Notes under the pieces: generated by a model
What the model saw: the letters and a program-made list of their open reading frames with translations, nothing else
Database searches by the model: none
Told to the model about the DNA's origin: nothing
Assembly: GCA_036960565.1 (NCBI GenBank)
Contig: JBALXQ010000002.1
Coordinates: 62,001-126,000, forward strand
DNA: 64,000 nucleotides
From: Bermanella sp036960565
Lineage (GTDB): Bacteria; Pseudomonadota; Gammaproteobacteria; Pseudomonadales; Oceanobacteraceae
Direction of reading: 5' to 3'
Shown here: positions 27,287 through 35,792 of the stretch, piece by piece
Layout: every line of letters starts with the position of its first letter
How positions within the stretch are numbered: position 1 is the stretch's first letter
Translations under genes and position numbers: made by a program

Positions 27287-27477
27287 ATTTTGAAAATACA
27301 CAGGCTTCATAATTAGGCGCGCGATGGTAGCACAAATGCCATTTTGGCTCTATTGCTTGGCCCCATTAATTGCATCCCTAATAGGGTTAACAGCGTAAGG
27401 CTTACTGTGAATTAGGTCGGGCTCTTAATACCTTGTACAATGCGGCCATTATCAGGGCAGCATTTCATGGGGAAGAT

Positions 27478-28104
27478 ATGAGCACCCGCGCAGAACAAAA
27501 GTTAAAGACGCGCCAGGCAATTATCGATGCGGCACTGGAGCTTAGTAAAGAAAAAGGTTTTCCTGCGCTAAGTTTGCGAGAAGTTACTCGTGAGGCAGGC
27601 ATCGCTCCTGCGACTTTTTATCGCCATTTTGTCGATATGGAAGACCTAGGTCTAGTGCTGGTGGATCAGGTAAGTTTGATCTTGCGCCAACTTATGCGTC
27701 AGGCTCGTCATCGGGTGAAGGTTAAGGGTTCATTGGTGAGTACTTCCATTAATACCTTCATGGAATTTGTGGAAAATCACCCCAATTTAATTCGCTTGTT
27801 AACCACAGATGTGGCATCAGGGCCCCGTCCGTTTCGTGAATCTATTCAAAGAGAAATTCGATTTTTTGCCCAAGAGCTGGTGGATGATTTAAGTGGTGCT
27901 ACACAGACGGCCATTCAGCCTCTGGCTAATATTCCCGAGGCGGCCGAAATGATGGTCTTGCTGGTGTTTCATCAGGGGGTGGCATTTTTAGAAATGGACG
28001 ACAATGGTCGCAAGCAACTCATTGATAAACTAAACATTGAGTTGCGTATGGTCTTGGCGGGGAGTCATGCTCTTTATCTTGAAAATCAGGCAAATAAAAA
28101 ATAA
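27478..28104 (+). CDS. fabR: TetR-family repressor of unsaturated fatty acid synthesis FabR
   Basis: FabR represses fabA and fabB in E. coli and adjusts the balance of saturated and unsaturated fatty acids. The helix-turn-helix SLREVTREAGIAPATFYRHF at about 35-54 is close to E. coli FabR, and so are RQLMRQARHR and STSINTFMEFVENHPN. The reading frame opens at 27433, but GGGGAAG precedes the ATG at 27478, and the protein MSTRAEQKLKTRQAI aligns there, giving 208 residues. The fabAB targets are outside this window. It is convergent with the vWA lipoprotein gene. Confidence 0.9.
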   Translation: MSTRAEQKLKTRQAIIDAALELSKEKGFPALSLREVTREAGIAPATFYRHFVDMEDLGLVLVDQVSLILRQLMRQARHRVKVKGSLVSTSINTFMEFVENHPNLIRLLTTDVASGPRPFRESIQREIRFFAQELVDDLSGATQTAIQPLANIPEAAEMMVLLVFHQGVAFLEMDDNGRKQLIDKLNIELRMVLAGSHALYLENQANKK

Positions 28105-28112
28105 TCGCTTTT

Positions 28113-28763
28113 TTATAAAGCCAGGGCGTTCTCTCTTTCTAAATCATTTATGACGCGCCATTTAGCACCGCTGGTTTCAATGCGGTTTTGCCACCGATTA
28201 AGACGCTCCATGTACTGCTTAGGGTCGCGGTTGTCTGAATTGAGCTTGGTCACATTTAAGGCGACTACTTCATAATCGGTAAGGGGTAAATCAAAATCCC
28301 GTTGATAGCCCTTGGGTAACTCTTCTTTTAAATCGCTAAAAATCATCACAATTTTACGTGAGGCCGTGGTTTCATCTAGATATTCACTTGCCTGTAAAAG
28401 CCCACCGTTTATATCGGTATAGGCGCTACTTTTAATGGTTTTAATGAAGTGCTGTATGGTTTGAGCGAATATGCGTTTCTGCTCATTTGCTCGGCTTGGC
28501 CTGTGGTCAAAAGTCACTTTAGCAACGATGTCTTTTTCAGAAAAACTGCCACTATCAATGCGAGCCACTGCAAAACTGTCTCCAGGGCCAAGGTTGGCCA
28601 AGTAATAATGAATAATTTGTTGCGCCTTCGTGAGCTCCTCAGTGTAAGTGCCAGAGGTATCCAATAGTAAATACAAACCCGTGGAAGGTTTTTGTTCGGT
28701 GCAGGCTGAAGCACCTATTAAAATTAAGCCGATCATTAATACTTTTTTAATGAATATATTCAC
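28113..28763 (-). CDS. Lipoprotein with a von Willebrand A-like domain
   Basis: The protein has 216 residues when started at the GTG at 28763. The GTG has AGAGG seven bases upstream and lies one base after the stop of the gene before it. The hydrophobic segment LMIGLILIGASAC is a lipobox with C21. After the cysteine comes the fold opening LYLLLDTSGT, where D35 starts a metal-dependent adhesion (MIDAS) motif, and later KIVMIFSDLKEE. The domain probably binds a partner in the periplasm. Translational coupling to 28765-30240 suggests the two act together. A start at 28793 would overlap the upstream gene. Confidence 0.75.
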   Translation of the reverse strand: MNIFIKKVLMIGLILIGASACTEQKPSTGLYLLLDTSGTYTEELTKAQQIIHYYLANLGPGDSFAVARIDSGSFSEKDIVAKVTFDHRPSRANEQKRIFAQTIQHFIKTIKSSAYTDINGGLLQASEYLDETTASRKIVMIFSDLKEELPKGYQRDFDLPLTDYEVVALNVTKLNSDNRDPKQYMERLNRWQNRIETSGAKWRVINDLERENALAL

Positions 28764-28764
28764 G

Positions 28765-30240
28765 TTAATCCTCTTTATTATCTTTTTCTTCACTGTCTGA
28801 AACAGTTTTGTGAGTATTTTCAGATAGTACTATTTTTTTACGTGGGCGGTTTTCTATTAAATGCTCTATCCAGATTGGTGGGAAATCGACAATGTCATAA
28901 ATGCTTTTAATGCTGTGGTTGAGATGCTTTATTAATACCGAAAGAGTGCGCAGCAAGGTACTGGAAAACATGCATATTTGTACAAACATATTCCCTAAAA
29001 GATGGCGTCCCGTATGAACTAAAGACTCAAATGGTATGGCTACAAACATTAGAATAAGAGGTAGTATGAAGCCTAGTGTCATTTGGCCAATCATGGGAAT
29101 ATTACTGTGGGGCTGAGAAGCAATTTCATTAGCTGCTTGTTCACCTCCTACCAAGAAATTGGTTAACAAGGATTTATCGGCCATCATTATTTCTCGCATG
29201 TAAGCAAGACCAGCTTCTACGCAGCAAAGAGCCAATAAAAATATAATGCATACCCAAGCCCAGATCATGCGTTTTTTATCTTCCATAAAATGAATCACCG
29301 GAAACAATCGTGTGATGCCAATGGACTCCATGAAAAAAAGCCCAACGGTTATTTCGAGCATGATGATCACCGCTGCTCCTATATCGGCTACGTCATACCC
29401 GGCCACCTGTGATGTGGCTGGCATGAGTTCGGACATGGGTAAGGCAATGAGGTTGTAATTTACAAAGGCACCAAACCCGGCGATACCCATGACCACTAGA
29501 GAGATAAAAAATTGAGTGGTATTGGAAGACTTCAGTAGGTTTTCGGCCTTGTGGGTGCCTAGTATCAAATTTTCAAAGCGTTCCACCTGATGATCCATCT
29601 TTGCAGCCTGTTTAATCAAATGCTGCCAATCCTGGCCCACTTCATTGATCTTATGATGAAGGCGGCGCCAATGATTCATGGCGCTTTTTAATAAAGTGTG
29701 ACGCTTTTCTATGTCCGCCCGATAAACTCGCATGACCTCACCTTGCTGTTTGTGAAAGGCCTCGTATATGGCTTGTAGCAACTTGCCCACCACCGCATCG
29801 TTCTTAGTGCTGTCTTTAAGTTTGGATATAGATTCCACCGCCTCCGTCCATTCGGGCAGGGGGCTGGGTACTTGAGACGTTTGCAGTAACTTGTCTTCCA
29901 TATTAGTAATATTTTCTTCAATGTCTCTTTGAACAGTGGGGTAGCGGCTTAAATCTTTTTCAACCAGATTGGCTAGACGTATAAACTGGCGCTCAAGTTC
30001 TCTTTCGGCTTGCTGTTGACCATGCTCTAGTAATACATCGCGATTTCGGATCGACATTTGTTTGGAAGTATTTAGCAAGGCTTTACTAAGGATACGAAGG
30101 TTCTCTATGATTAGTTGAGTTAGGTTGTCGAGTAACTGGTGGGCGCTTTGACGAATGAAATACATAACCAGAACGAGCACCAGGTATGCCAGTATCCAGC
30201 TTAGCCAAGGCTGACCAGGAATTATAAGGGATATGGACAT
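28765..30240 (-). CDS. Coiled-coil multi-pass membrane protein, unknown
   Basis: The 491-residue protein starts with a membrane helix (about 14-30), then about 200 residues of charged, helical and probably coiled-coil sequence, followed by about four to five membrane helices between about 245 and 430, for example FFISLVVMGIAGFGAFVNY and WAWVCIIFLLALCCVEAGLAY. The tail is acidic and lysine-rich. I do not recognise a family. The stop at 28765 is one base from the GTG of the vWA lipoprotein, so the two are coexpressed. It resembles a scaffold rather than a transporter, but that is inference. Confidence 0.75.
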   Translation of the reverse strand: MSISLIIPGQPWLSWILAYLVLVLVMYFIRQSAHQLLDNLTQLIIENLRILSKALLNTSKQMSIRNRDVLLEHGQQQAERELERQFIRLANLVEKDLSRYPTVQRDIEENITNMEDKLLQTSQVPSPLPEWTEAVESISKLKDSTKNDAVVGKLLQAIYEAFHKQQGEVMRVYRADIEKRHTLLKSAMNHWRRLHHKINEVGQDWQHLIKQAAKMDHQVERFENLILGTHKAENLLKSSNTTQFFISLVVMGIAGFGAFVNYNLIALPMSELMPATSQVAGYDVADIGAAVIIMLEITVGLFFMESIGITRLFPVIHFMEDKKRMIWAWVCIIFLLALCCVEAGLAYMREIMMADKSLLTNFLVGGEQAANEIASQPHSNIPMIGQMTLGFILPLILMFVAIPFESLVHTGRHLLGNMFVQICMFSSTLLRTLSVLIKHLNHSIKSIYDIVDFPPIWIEHLIENRPRKKIVLSENTHKTVSDSEEKDNKED

Positions 30241-30474
30241 GTATGATCCTTGAGTTGAATTTGAATTCCAAACACGACTATGCCTTATTGTAGACGATTA
30301 GAATGTGACGCTTTTCCGCAACGCTACCTTTTCTTAATCTACCTTTATTTTAATGGACGGCAGCTAAGATAAGTCTTTGAAATTATTACAAAATTTTATT
30401 TTTTATAATCGTGGGAATTACTTTTCCTGCTCATAAACTTGAACTGCTGGTTATGAGCCGGGTGCAAAGTCGAG

Positions 30475-32118
30475 CTAGGCCGAAGCAGGAATAGGGACGG
30501 CGTCCCTTAGTTTAAAGCCTTCACGATTATCAAGCTGACGCTCTATTTGTTGGGACGTTGGGAACGTAATGCGAAAACGGGAGCCTTCTTGACAAGATAT
30601 GTAATCCAGTCTGGCCATATTCATTTCACAAAACTGTTTAGCAAGGTAAAGGCCCAAACCAGACTTATTACTTTCTGAGCTATAAAAGGGTTCAAATATA
30701 TGGTCTAAATCGTCCAAGGCTACTCCGTATCCATTATCTTTTATTTCAATAATGGCTTGGCCACTGGTTTTATTACGACCCACTATAATCGTAACGCGAG
30801 CAAAATCAGCACTTTTTTGTTTTGAGTAATAGGCTGCGTTTTCCAGTAAATTGGTTAACGCTTGACGAATTTGACTGTCATCGATATAAACATCCATAGC
30901 GGATCGACTGACTTTAAGTTCTACTTTTATTCCTTTAAATAGACCGGGTGCCAATTGTTTAATTAGACTAGTGGCCCAAAAACCCAAGCTGTGTTTTTCA
31001 AAGTCGGTGGCCTTAGTATTTGCTAAATCCTGAACATTTTTAATGATGCGTTCTATATGTTGAGAATGATCTTTAATAAGATTTTGACGTTTTTTGTTGT
31101 GGATGCCCAAAGTAGTTTGACTTAGCTGTTGGGTGATTTGAAAAATACTTTGCATCGGCTGTTTTATTTCGCGGACAATGCTTGCCGCTAATTTCCCAAG
31201 AGAGACCTGTTTTAAGCGTTGAGCTTGCTGATAAACCACGTTGGTATCTTCAATAAAAATAACGGTGCCTCTATCTGTGCCTGGCATGAGTGGGGCAAAC
31301 ATAGGCTGTATTTTGGCTGTGGTGGGGCCTGCTTTAAAGCTCGAGGGAGTGTGCTTAGGAAATTTTAAATACTCTTGTAAACTCAATTGTAGTTTTTCAG
31401 GTAGTGCCCAGATGGGGCCTGGAAATCCCAATAATTTTTGCGCTGAGCTGTTTTGAAAAATTATTTCATTGTTGTCGTTAACCACTAGAACACCGGTTTC
31501 CAACCGCTTTAGGACCAGTTTTGTTAATTGTTCCATGCTTAATAAACTGTCTGCTTGTAAGCGGTTAATATCCACCGATAAATGTAAGCGCTTCACTAAA
31601 GCCTGAATAACAAATGCGGTAATAAAAAAGATAAAACCAAGAGTGCCCGCGTTTACGTAATTATAAGCAAGGCCTTGTTCGGCAAAGCGGGTTTCAATAA
31701 ACACTAGGCAAATGGCGGCCCACGCACTTAAGAGTAATCCTTTCTGGCCACTGACCATGGAATTCCCTACGGCTATGCCCACTATCATCAAGTAACTTAA
31801 GCTTGTGCCGCTACCACTTGAATATATAAGCCCAGCAATAAGCGTGATGTCTAGCAGAAAGAAAGCAATTAAGTGATCGTAGTGTGCTTGCCCCGCGCTA
31901 AAGGCTAATGCCAGAAAAACGACTGTAATAGACGCATGTAACGCCAATACTAAGGGGTACATTTTAGGGTTAGTTACCCCTAAAAAATCTAAATTGATAT
32001 CGGCGAAATACAATGAAATTAATGCTGTTGTGATAACAACGCTATAAGCACTGAAGTATTTTAAAATTCGCAACCGGTCTAGCGGGAGAAAGGGTTTATC
32101 TAGGACTTCCAGTTCCAT
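30475..32118 (-). CDS. PilS-like sensor kinase lacking the phospho-acceptor histidine
   Basis: This 547-residue protein has about six N-terminal membrane helices as in PilS, a PAS domain (about 200-290), and a kinase core. The ATPase part looks complete: N box ALTNLLENAAY, G1 IKDNGYGVA, F box IFEPFYSS and G2 SGLGLYLAKQF. The H box, however, reads AASIVREIKQPMQS, where HEI is expected. Arg316 is encoded by CGC at 31171-31173, one transition from CAC (His). No response regulator lies beside it, unlike pilS-pilR. It may be a pseudokinase, a scaffold or a diverged sensor. Confidence 0.8.
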   Translation of the reverse strand: MELEVLDKPFLPLDRLRILKYFSAYSVVITTALISLYFADINLDFLGVTNPKMYPLVLALHASITVVFLALAFSAGQAHYDHLIAFFLLDITLIAGLIYSSGSGTSLSYLMIVGIAVGNSMVSGQKGLLLSAWAAICLVFIETRFAEQGLAYNYVNAGTLGFIFFITAFVIQALVKRLHLSVDINRLQADSLLSMEQLTKLVLKRLETGVLVVNDNNEIIFQNSSAQKLLGFPGPIWALPEKLQLSLQEYLKFPKHTPSSFKAGPTTAKIQPMFAPLMPGTDRGTVIFIEDTNVVYQQAQRLKQVSLGKLAASIVREIKQPMQSIFQITQQLSQTTLGIHNKKRQNLIKDHSQHIERIIKNVQDLANTKATDFEKHSLGFWATSLIKQLAPGLFKGIKVELKVSRSAMDVYIDDSQIRQALTNLLENAAYYSKQKSADFARVTIIVGRNKTSGQAIIEIKDNGYGVALDDLDHIFEPFYSSESNKSGLGLYLAKQFCEMNMARLDYISCQEGSRFRITFPTSQQIERQLDNREGFKLRDAVPIPASA

Positions 32119-32357
32119 GATTAATTTCCTAATTGATACGCAAGTTATTTTTAGAAATCGGTTTTGACTATTTTTATTGTTGGGTTGTCAAAATCTGTAC
32201 TGCTTAGCGAGATCCGATATTAATAGGCATTTATTAGGCCACAAATATTAGACGAGATAATACTAATGTACTTATTGTTTTTATAGTTGGGTTTATTGCG
32301 ACAATTTTATGAGAGTAAAAGAAAGGGCAGTTAGGCGTTTTTATAGCAGGTAATAAA

Positions 32358-32378
32358 AAGGGGCAGAAGCTGCCCCTT
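32358..32378 (-). terminator. Terminator after dapD
   Basis: GGGGCAG (32360-32366) pairs with CTGCCCC (32370-32376) around AAG. On the minus strand the stem is followed by TTTTTATTA, making a clean intrinsic terminator 25 bases beyond dapD. Confidence 0.88.
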
Positions 32379-32401
32379 AGTAAACAAATTAATATAAAAG
32401 A

Positions 32402-33415
32402 TTAATTGTTTGCATGTAGCTCATGGTTAAGTTCAATGGCTGTTTTATTGGTAACGCATTGTACTGCACCACCAATCGAGTCACGACGGAACAATAAATC
32501 AGGTTTGCCGGCCAAGTCGCGAGCTTTAACCACTTCCACTATATTTTTCTGGTCATCTAACACCTGAACTTTGGTGCCGGCAGTAATGTACAGGCCAGAC
32601 TCAACAGTACAGCGATCGCCTAGTGGGATACCGATACCGGCGTTGGCGCCGATAAGAGAATTTTCACCCACAGAGATAATGATGTTACCGCCACCAGACA
32701 AGGTGCCCATGGTAGAGCAGCCGCCACCCAAGTCAGAACCTTTACCAACCATAACGCCAGCAGATATACGGCCTTCAACCATAGAAGTGCCTTCGGTGCC
32801 GGCATTAAAGTTAATAAAGCCTTCATGCATGATGGTAGTGCCTTCACCTACATATGCCCCTAAACGTACACGAGATGTATCGGCAATACGTACACCGCTT
32901 GGTACAACGTAGTCGGTCATTTTAGGGAATTTATCAACGCTGAATACTTCCAGTACTTCACCATTTAGACGTGCTGCCAATTGAGCATCGGCCAATTCGT
33001 TCATGTCGATGGCACCTTTGCTGGTCCAAGCTACGTTTGGCAATAAGCCAAACATGCCCGATAAATCAATACCGTGCGGCTTAACAAAACGGTGAGATAT
33101 AAGTTGTAGCTTTAAATATACTTCAGGTGTTGTGGTGCTTTGTTCGTCTGATTCTAAAACTACTAACACAGTAGGCTGCTTGCTACTGGCCAATGCTTTC
33201 GCTAGTTCGGCTTGTCCACCCGTTAGCGAGGCGGTTAAAGCCGCTAACTTGACGCTATCCAATTCAATGGCTTGGTTGCCACCTTGATAACCGGCTGCTT
33301 TGGCGGCTGAAATTAAATCAGCAGAAGGCTGAAAAACAGGCTTTTGGTAAAAGACTTCTAACCATTCACTGTTTTTGTTCTGTGTGCCTACGCCCAATGC
33401 AAATGCTAATGCCAT
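32402..33415 (-). CDS. dapD: Tetrahydrodipicolinate N-succinyltransferase DapD
   Basis: DapD succinylates tetrahydrodipicolinate in the succinylase branch of lysine and diaminopimelate synthesis. The 337 residues match the long Pseudomonas form rather than the 274-residue E. coli form. A left-handed beta-helix of hexapeptide repeats is evident in the middle, with VGKGSDLGGGCSTMGTLSGG and GENSLIGANAGIGIPLGD. The ATG is in MALAFALGVGTQNK. It shares strand with the ArsC-like gene upstream (54 bases), as in Pseudomonas, and ends in a strong terminator. Confidence 0.95.
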   Translation of the reverse strand: MALAFALGVGTQNKNSEWLEVFYQKPVFQPSADLISAAKAAGYQGGNQAIELDSVKLAALTASLTGGQAELAKALASSKQPTVLVVLESDEQSTTTPEVYLKLQLISHRFVKPHGIDLSGMFGLLPNVAWTSKGAIDMNELADAQLAARLNGEVLEVFSVDKFPKMTDYVVPSGVRIADTSRVRLGAYVGEGTTIMHEGFINFNAGTEGTSMVEGRISAGVMVGKGSDLGGGCSTMGTLSGGGNIIISVGENSLIGANAGIGIPLGDRCTVESGLYITAGTKVQVLDDQKNIVEVVKARDLAGKPDLLFRRDSIGGAVQCVTNKTAIELNHELHANN

Positions 33416-33468
33416 GTTTGATTCCTATAGTTGAATACAATTTTAGAGATTAAGGTTTTAACTAAATG

Positions 33469-33819
33469 TTAAACAAATTCTTGGTATTGCTCGGCTTTAA
33501 AACCCAATAAATAAACGCTGCCTTTACTGCTTTCTTTTTCAAGAATAGGGCGCTTGATGATGCTGGGGTTATCAAGCATTACTCCGATCGCGCTGGCTTC
33601 ATCCAGGTTATCTTTGATGCTGTCGTCAAGCTTGCGATAGGTGGTGCCACGTTTATTAACCATGGCCTCCCATCCCAGTTCACCCACTAGCTGCTTAAGC
33701 AACTCAGGGGCTAAACCGTCTTTTTTATAATCATGAAACTCAACATCATGTTTGTTATCAATAAGCCATTTTCGGGCTTTTTTCATGGTATCGCAGTTCT
33801 TTATGCCGTAAATCTTCAT
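33469..33819 (-). CDS. ArsC/Spx-family protein, YffB-like
   Basis: This 116-residue thioredoxin-fold protein starts MKIYGIKNCDTMKKARKWL, with a single N-terminal cysteine (C9) where redox enzymes of the family have a catalytic cysteine. It is very close in layout to E. coli YffB, with GWEAMVNKRGTTYRKLDD and IIKRPILE. The biochemical role of YffB is not settled, and an arsenate reductase label would be a guess. It precedes dapD, an arrangement also seen in Pseudomonas. Confidence 0.88.
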   Translation of the reverse strand: MKIYGIKNCDTMKKARKWLIDNKHDVEFHDYKKDGLAPELLKQLVGELGWEAMVNKRGTTYRKLDDSIKDNLDEASAIGVMLDNPSIIKRPILEKESSKGSVYLLGFKAEQYQEFV

Positions 33820-33941
33820 ACGCAGATGTTAACTTGCCATGCTGAAAAAATAGGGACGGATTAAAGCATATTTTAGGGGGTATTTCAGCCCCTAAACCGG
33901 GTAATTAATGGGCTCAGCAGTGAGCTAATTCCCTATAGATA

Positions 33942-34883
33942 TTAGGTCTTTGTCGCGTCAGTCAGTGCTTTCATGAGCAATTGACGAAACCAGACTTGCT
34001 CTTTGGGCAAGTGTTGGCGCTGATGCCAAATGAATTTCATGTTGAATTTAGGGGTAGAAAGTTCTTTCGGGATGCTAATAGTGGTCAGTCCCAATTGCTC
34101 AAATAGCTCATTCTGCGCGCCCTTAGCGCCAAGCATAATGTAATCAGTATGTTTTAAGCTTTGTAAGGCGCAGGTGGCATTGTTGGTTTCGAAGACAACC
34201 TTTCGCTCTTTGCCCAGGGCCGCAAGAATTTTCTGATCTTTTTGATGGTGTTCATTAAATTCAGGAATAATCACTTTAATAAATGAATAGTTTAAGAAAT
34301 CATCCAGCAATATCTCCTGTTTTCTGGCTAATGGGTGGTTTTTTCTCACCACCGCACATACTTGGATGTCGGCCAATTTTAGTTGATAAAAGTTGGCTCG
34401 ATTTACCTCTACAACATTAAGTGCCAGGTCTAACTCACCATTGGCCAGATCATCAAAAGATTGCCGGCTCCAGGGTTTAAGCTCAAGTTTCACCAAGGGC
34501 GCTTGTTTGCTTAGGGACTGTAATAAGACTGGTATCACGCGATTGGCTAAATTATCCAGCATGGAGATACGAAAAGTTCGCTCACAATGAATGGGTTTGA
34601 ATTTAGTTGGGGTCAGTAGTGCTTCAAGCTTCCCTAACGCCTCGGATAATGGGGCTTTCAGCGATATAGCCTTATCGGTGGGTTGTATTCCGTGACTGGT
34701 GCGAATAAACAACTCTTCCTTAAAAACGTATTTGAGCTTGGCGAGCATTTTACTCATGGCTGATTGAGTAACATCCATCCGTTGTGCTGCTCGTGAAACA
34801 TTCTCTTCTTCAAGTAGTACCTTAAAGGCCACTAGAAGCTTAATGTCATGTTGGGCTAATTTTTCAAGCTTCATGGGATCCAT
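33942..34883 (-). CDS. LysR-family transcriptional regulator
   Basis: The 313-residue protein has the N-terminal winged helix of LysR regulators, visible as LLEEENVSRAAQRMDVTQSA, with a substrate-binding domain after about residue 90. The effector is not predictable. An ATG nine bases downstream (34874) is an alternative start. It is divergent from the lipoprotein gene at 35060, so it is most likely to control that gene and perhaps the RND pump genes that follow it. This LysR, lipoprotein and RND set sits in a place where Pseudomonas keeps the ArsC-like gene and dapC close together. Confidence 0.88.
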   Translation of the reverse strand: MDPMKLEKLAQHDIKLLVAFKVLLEEENVSRAAQRMDVTQSAMSKMLAKLKYVFKEELFIRTSHGIQPTDKAISLKAPLSEALGKLEALLTPTKFKPIHCERTFRISMLDNLANRVIPVLLQSLSKQAPLVKLELKPWSRQSFDDLANGELDLALNVVEVNRANFYQLKLADIQVCAVVRKNHPLARKQEILLDDFLNYSFIKVIIPEFNEHHQKDQKILAALGKERKVVFETNNATCALQSLKHTDYIMLGAKGAQNELFEQLGLTTISIPKELSTPKFNMKFIWHQRQHLPKEQVWFRQLLMKALTDATKT

Positions 34884-35059
34884 GCCTTTAATGCATCAGA
34901 GTTACTGGCCTGTCATACCGGAGGTATAGGATTATCTGATATTCCATCTAAGACTATCAATTGATAGTGGCTTGTTCTAGTGGGAATATTACTTTGCGCT
35001 GAGATTCACATGGAAAGCACAGCGCTTTATTAATTAAATGCAGTATTAAGGTTCCACAT

Positions 35060-35518
35060 ATGAAGCATAGGGTGATGATGTTAATCGGGCTTTTATTCAG
35101 TTTATTGGCCAGTGGATGTGTGGTCATTACTGGATCAAGTAATGATGATGACGAATTACAGGAGCGAGTGTTTGATGAATCTTCAAAAGATATAGAGATT
35201 GACTCTTCCTCCAAATATAACCTTTCCTTAACGGGTAGCAGTAATAAGGTAACCCTATTGGGTGATGTCGAAGAGATGTTTATTACAGGTAGCTATAATT
35301 ATGTGCTTATTAAGGAAGACACTTACTTAGAAAGTCTAATTATAACCGGTCTGCATAATATAGTTGTTCAAGAAGACGACTTGCAAACGGTCATAGGGGA
35401 TATAGAAATAGCAGGGGATAATAATTTTATTGAAGTGTCACAGTACTATGCGTTAATTGATGTTGGCTCAGGCAATCAAGTTCTGATGACAGATTCAGGG
35501 TTAGTGGACGAAAATTAG
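35060..35518 (+). CDS. Lipoprotein with G-x-x-N repeats
   Basis: This 152-residue protein has a signal peptide with a lipobox, LFSLLASGC (C20). The mature part repeats a G-x-x-N unit six times, with asparagines at 28, 62, 80, 100, 122 and 139 (TGSSN, TGSSN, TGSYN, TGLHN, AGDNN, GSGN), each followed by beta-strand-like sequence. The pattern recalls DUF3060-type beta-solenoid proteins; I infer a small beta-helix attached to a membrane. Acidic residues are numerous. It is the first gene of the plus-strand run leading to the efflux genes. Confidence 0.75.
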   Translation: MKHRVMMLIGLLFSLLASGCVVITGSSNDDDELQERVFDESSKDIEIDSSSKYNLSLTGSSNKVTLLGDVEEMFITGSYNYVLIKEDTYLESLIITGLHNIVVQEDDLQTVIGDIEIAGDNNFIEVSQYYALIDVGSGNQVLMTDSGLVDEN

Positions 35519-35554
35519 CAGCATTAGAAAATAACTCATAAGGCGGGGGAATTC

Positions 35555-35707
35555 GTGCGGCTATCCAAAACGTATCTAAATGCGCCATGGTCACCGCTAG
35601 ACTACACTGAACAACACATTTTATGGCTCCTCAGTCTTTCATCTCTGCAATTTATTAAGGCGGCTTGGTTAAAACCTAATGCCAGAAAACTTGTAGCAAT
35701 GACATAA
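35555..35707 (+). CDS. Possible small protein (50 residues, GTG start)
   Basis: An open frame runs from GTG at 35555 to TAA at 35705-35707. A GGGGGA tract ends about four bases before the GTG, a strong ribosome site. It starts VRLSKTYLNAPWSP and has a hydrophobic middle, ILWLLSLSSLQFIK. No family is recognised. It lies between the lipoprotein and the efflux adaptor on the same strand, and could instead be a decayed remnant. Confidence 0.35.
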   Translation: MRLSKTYLNAPWSPLDYTEQHILWLLSLSSLQFIKAAWLKPNARKLVAMT

Positions 35708-35792
35708 GACTTTGTTGTCACTCTGTGAGTGAGTTAATATCATTTCTATAATTGAAATACTTATAGATTCTTTAAACTAATAAGGATGCTTC

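Noticed and set aside
34957..35214. Minus-strand frame of 85 residues across the LysR-lipoprotein gap
   Set aside because: It overlaps the start of the lipoprotein gene on the other strand, which has a clear signal peptide and lipobox.
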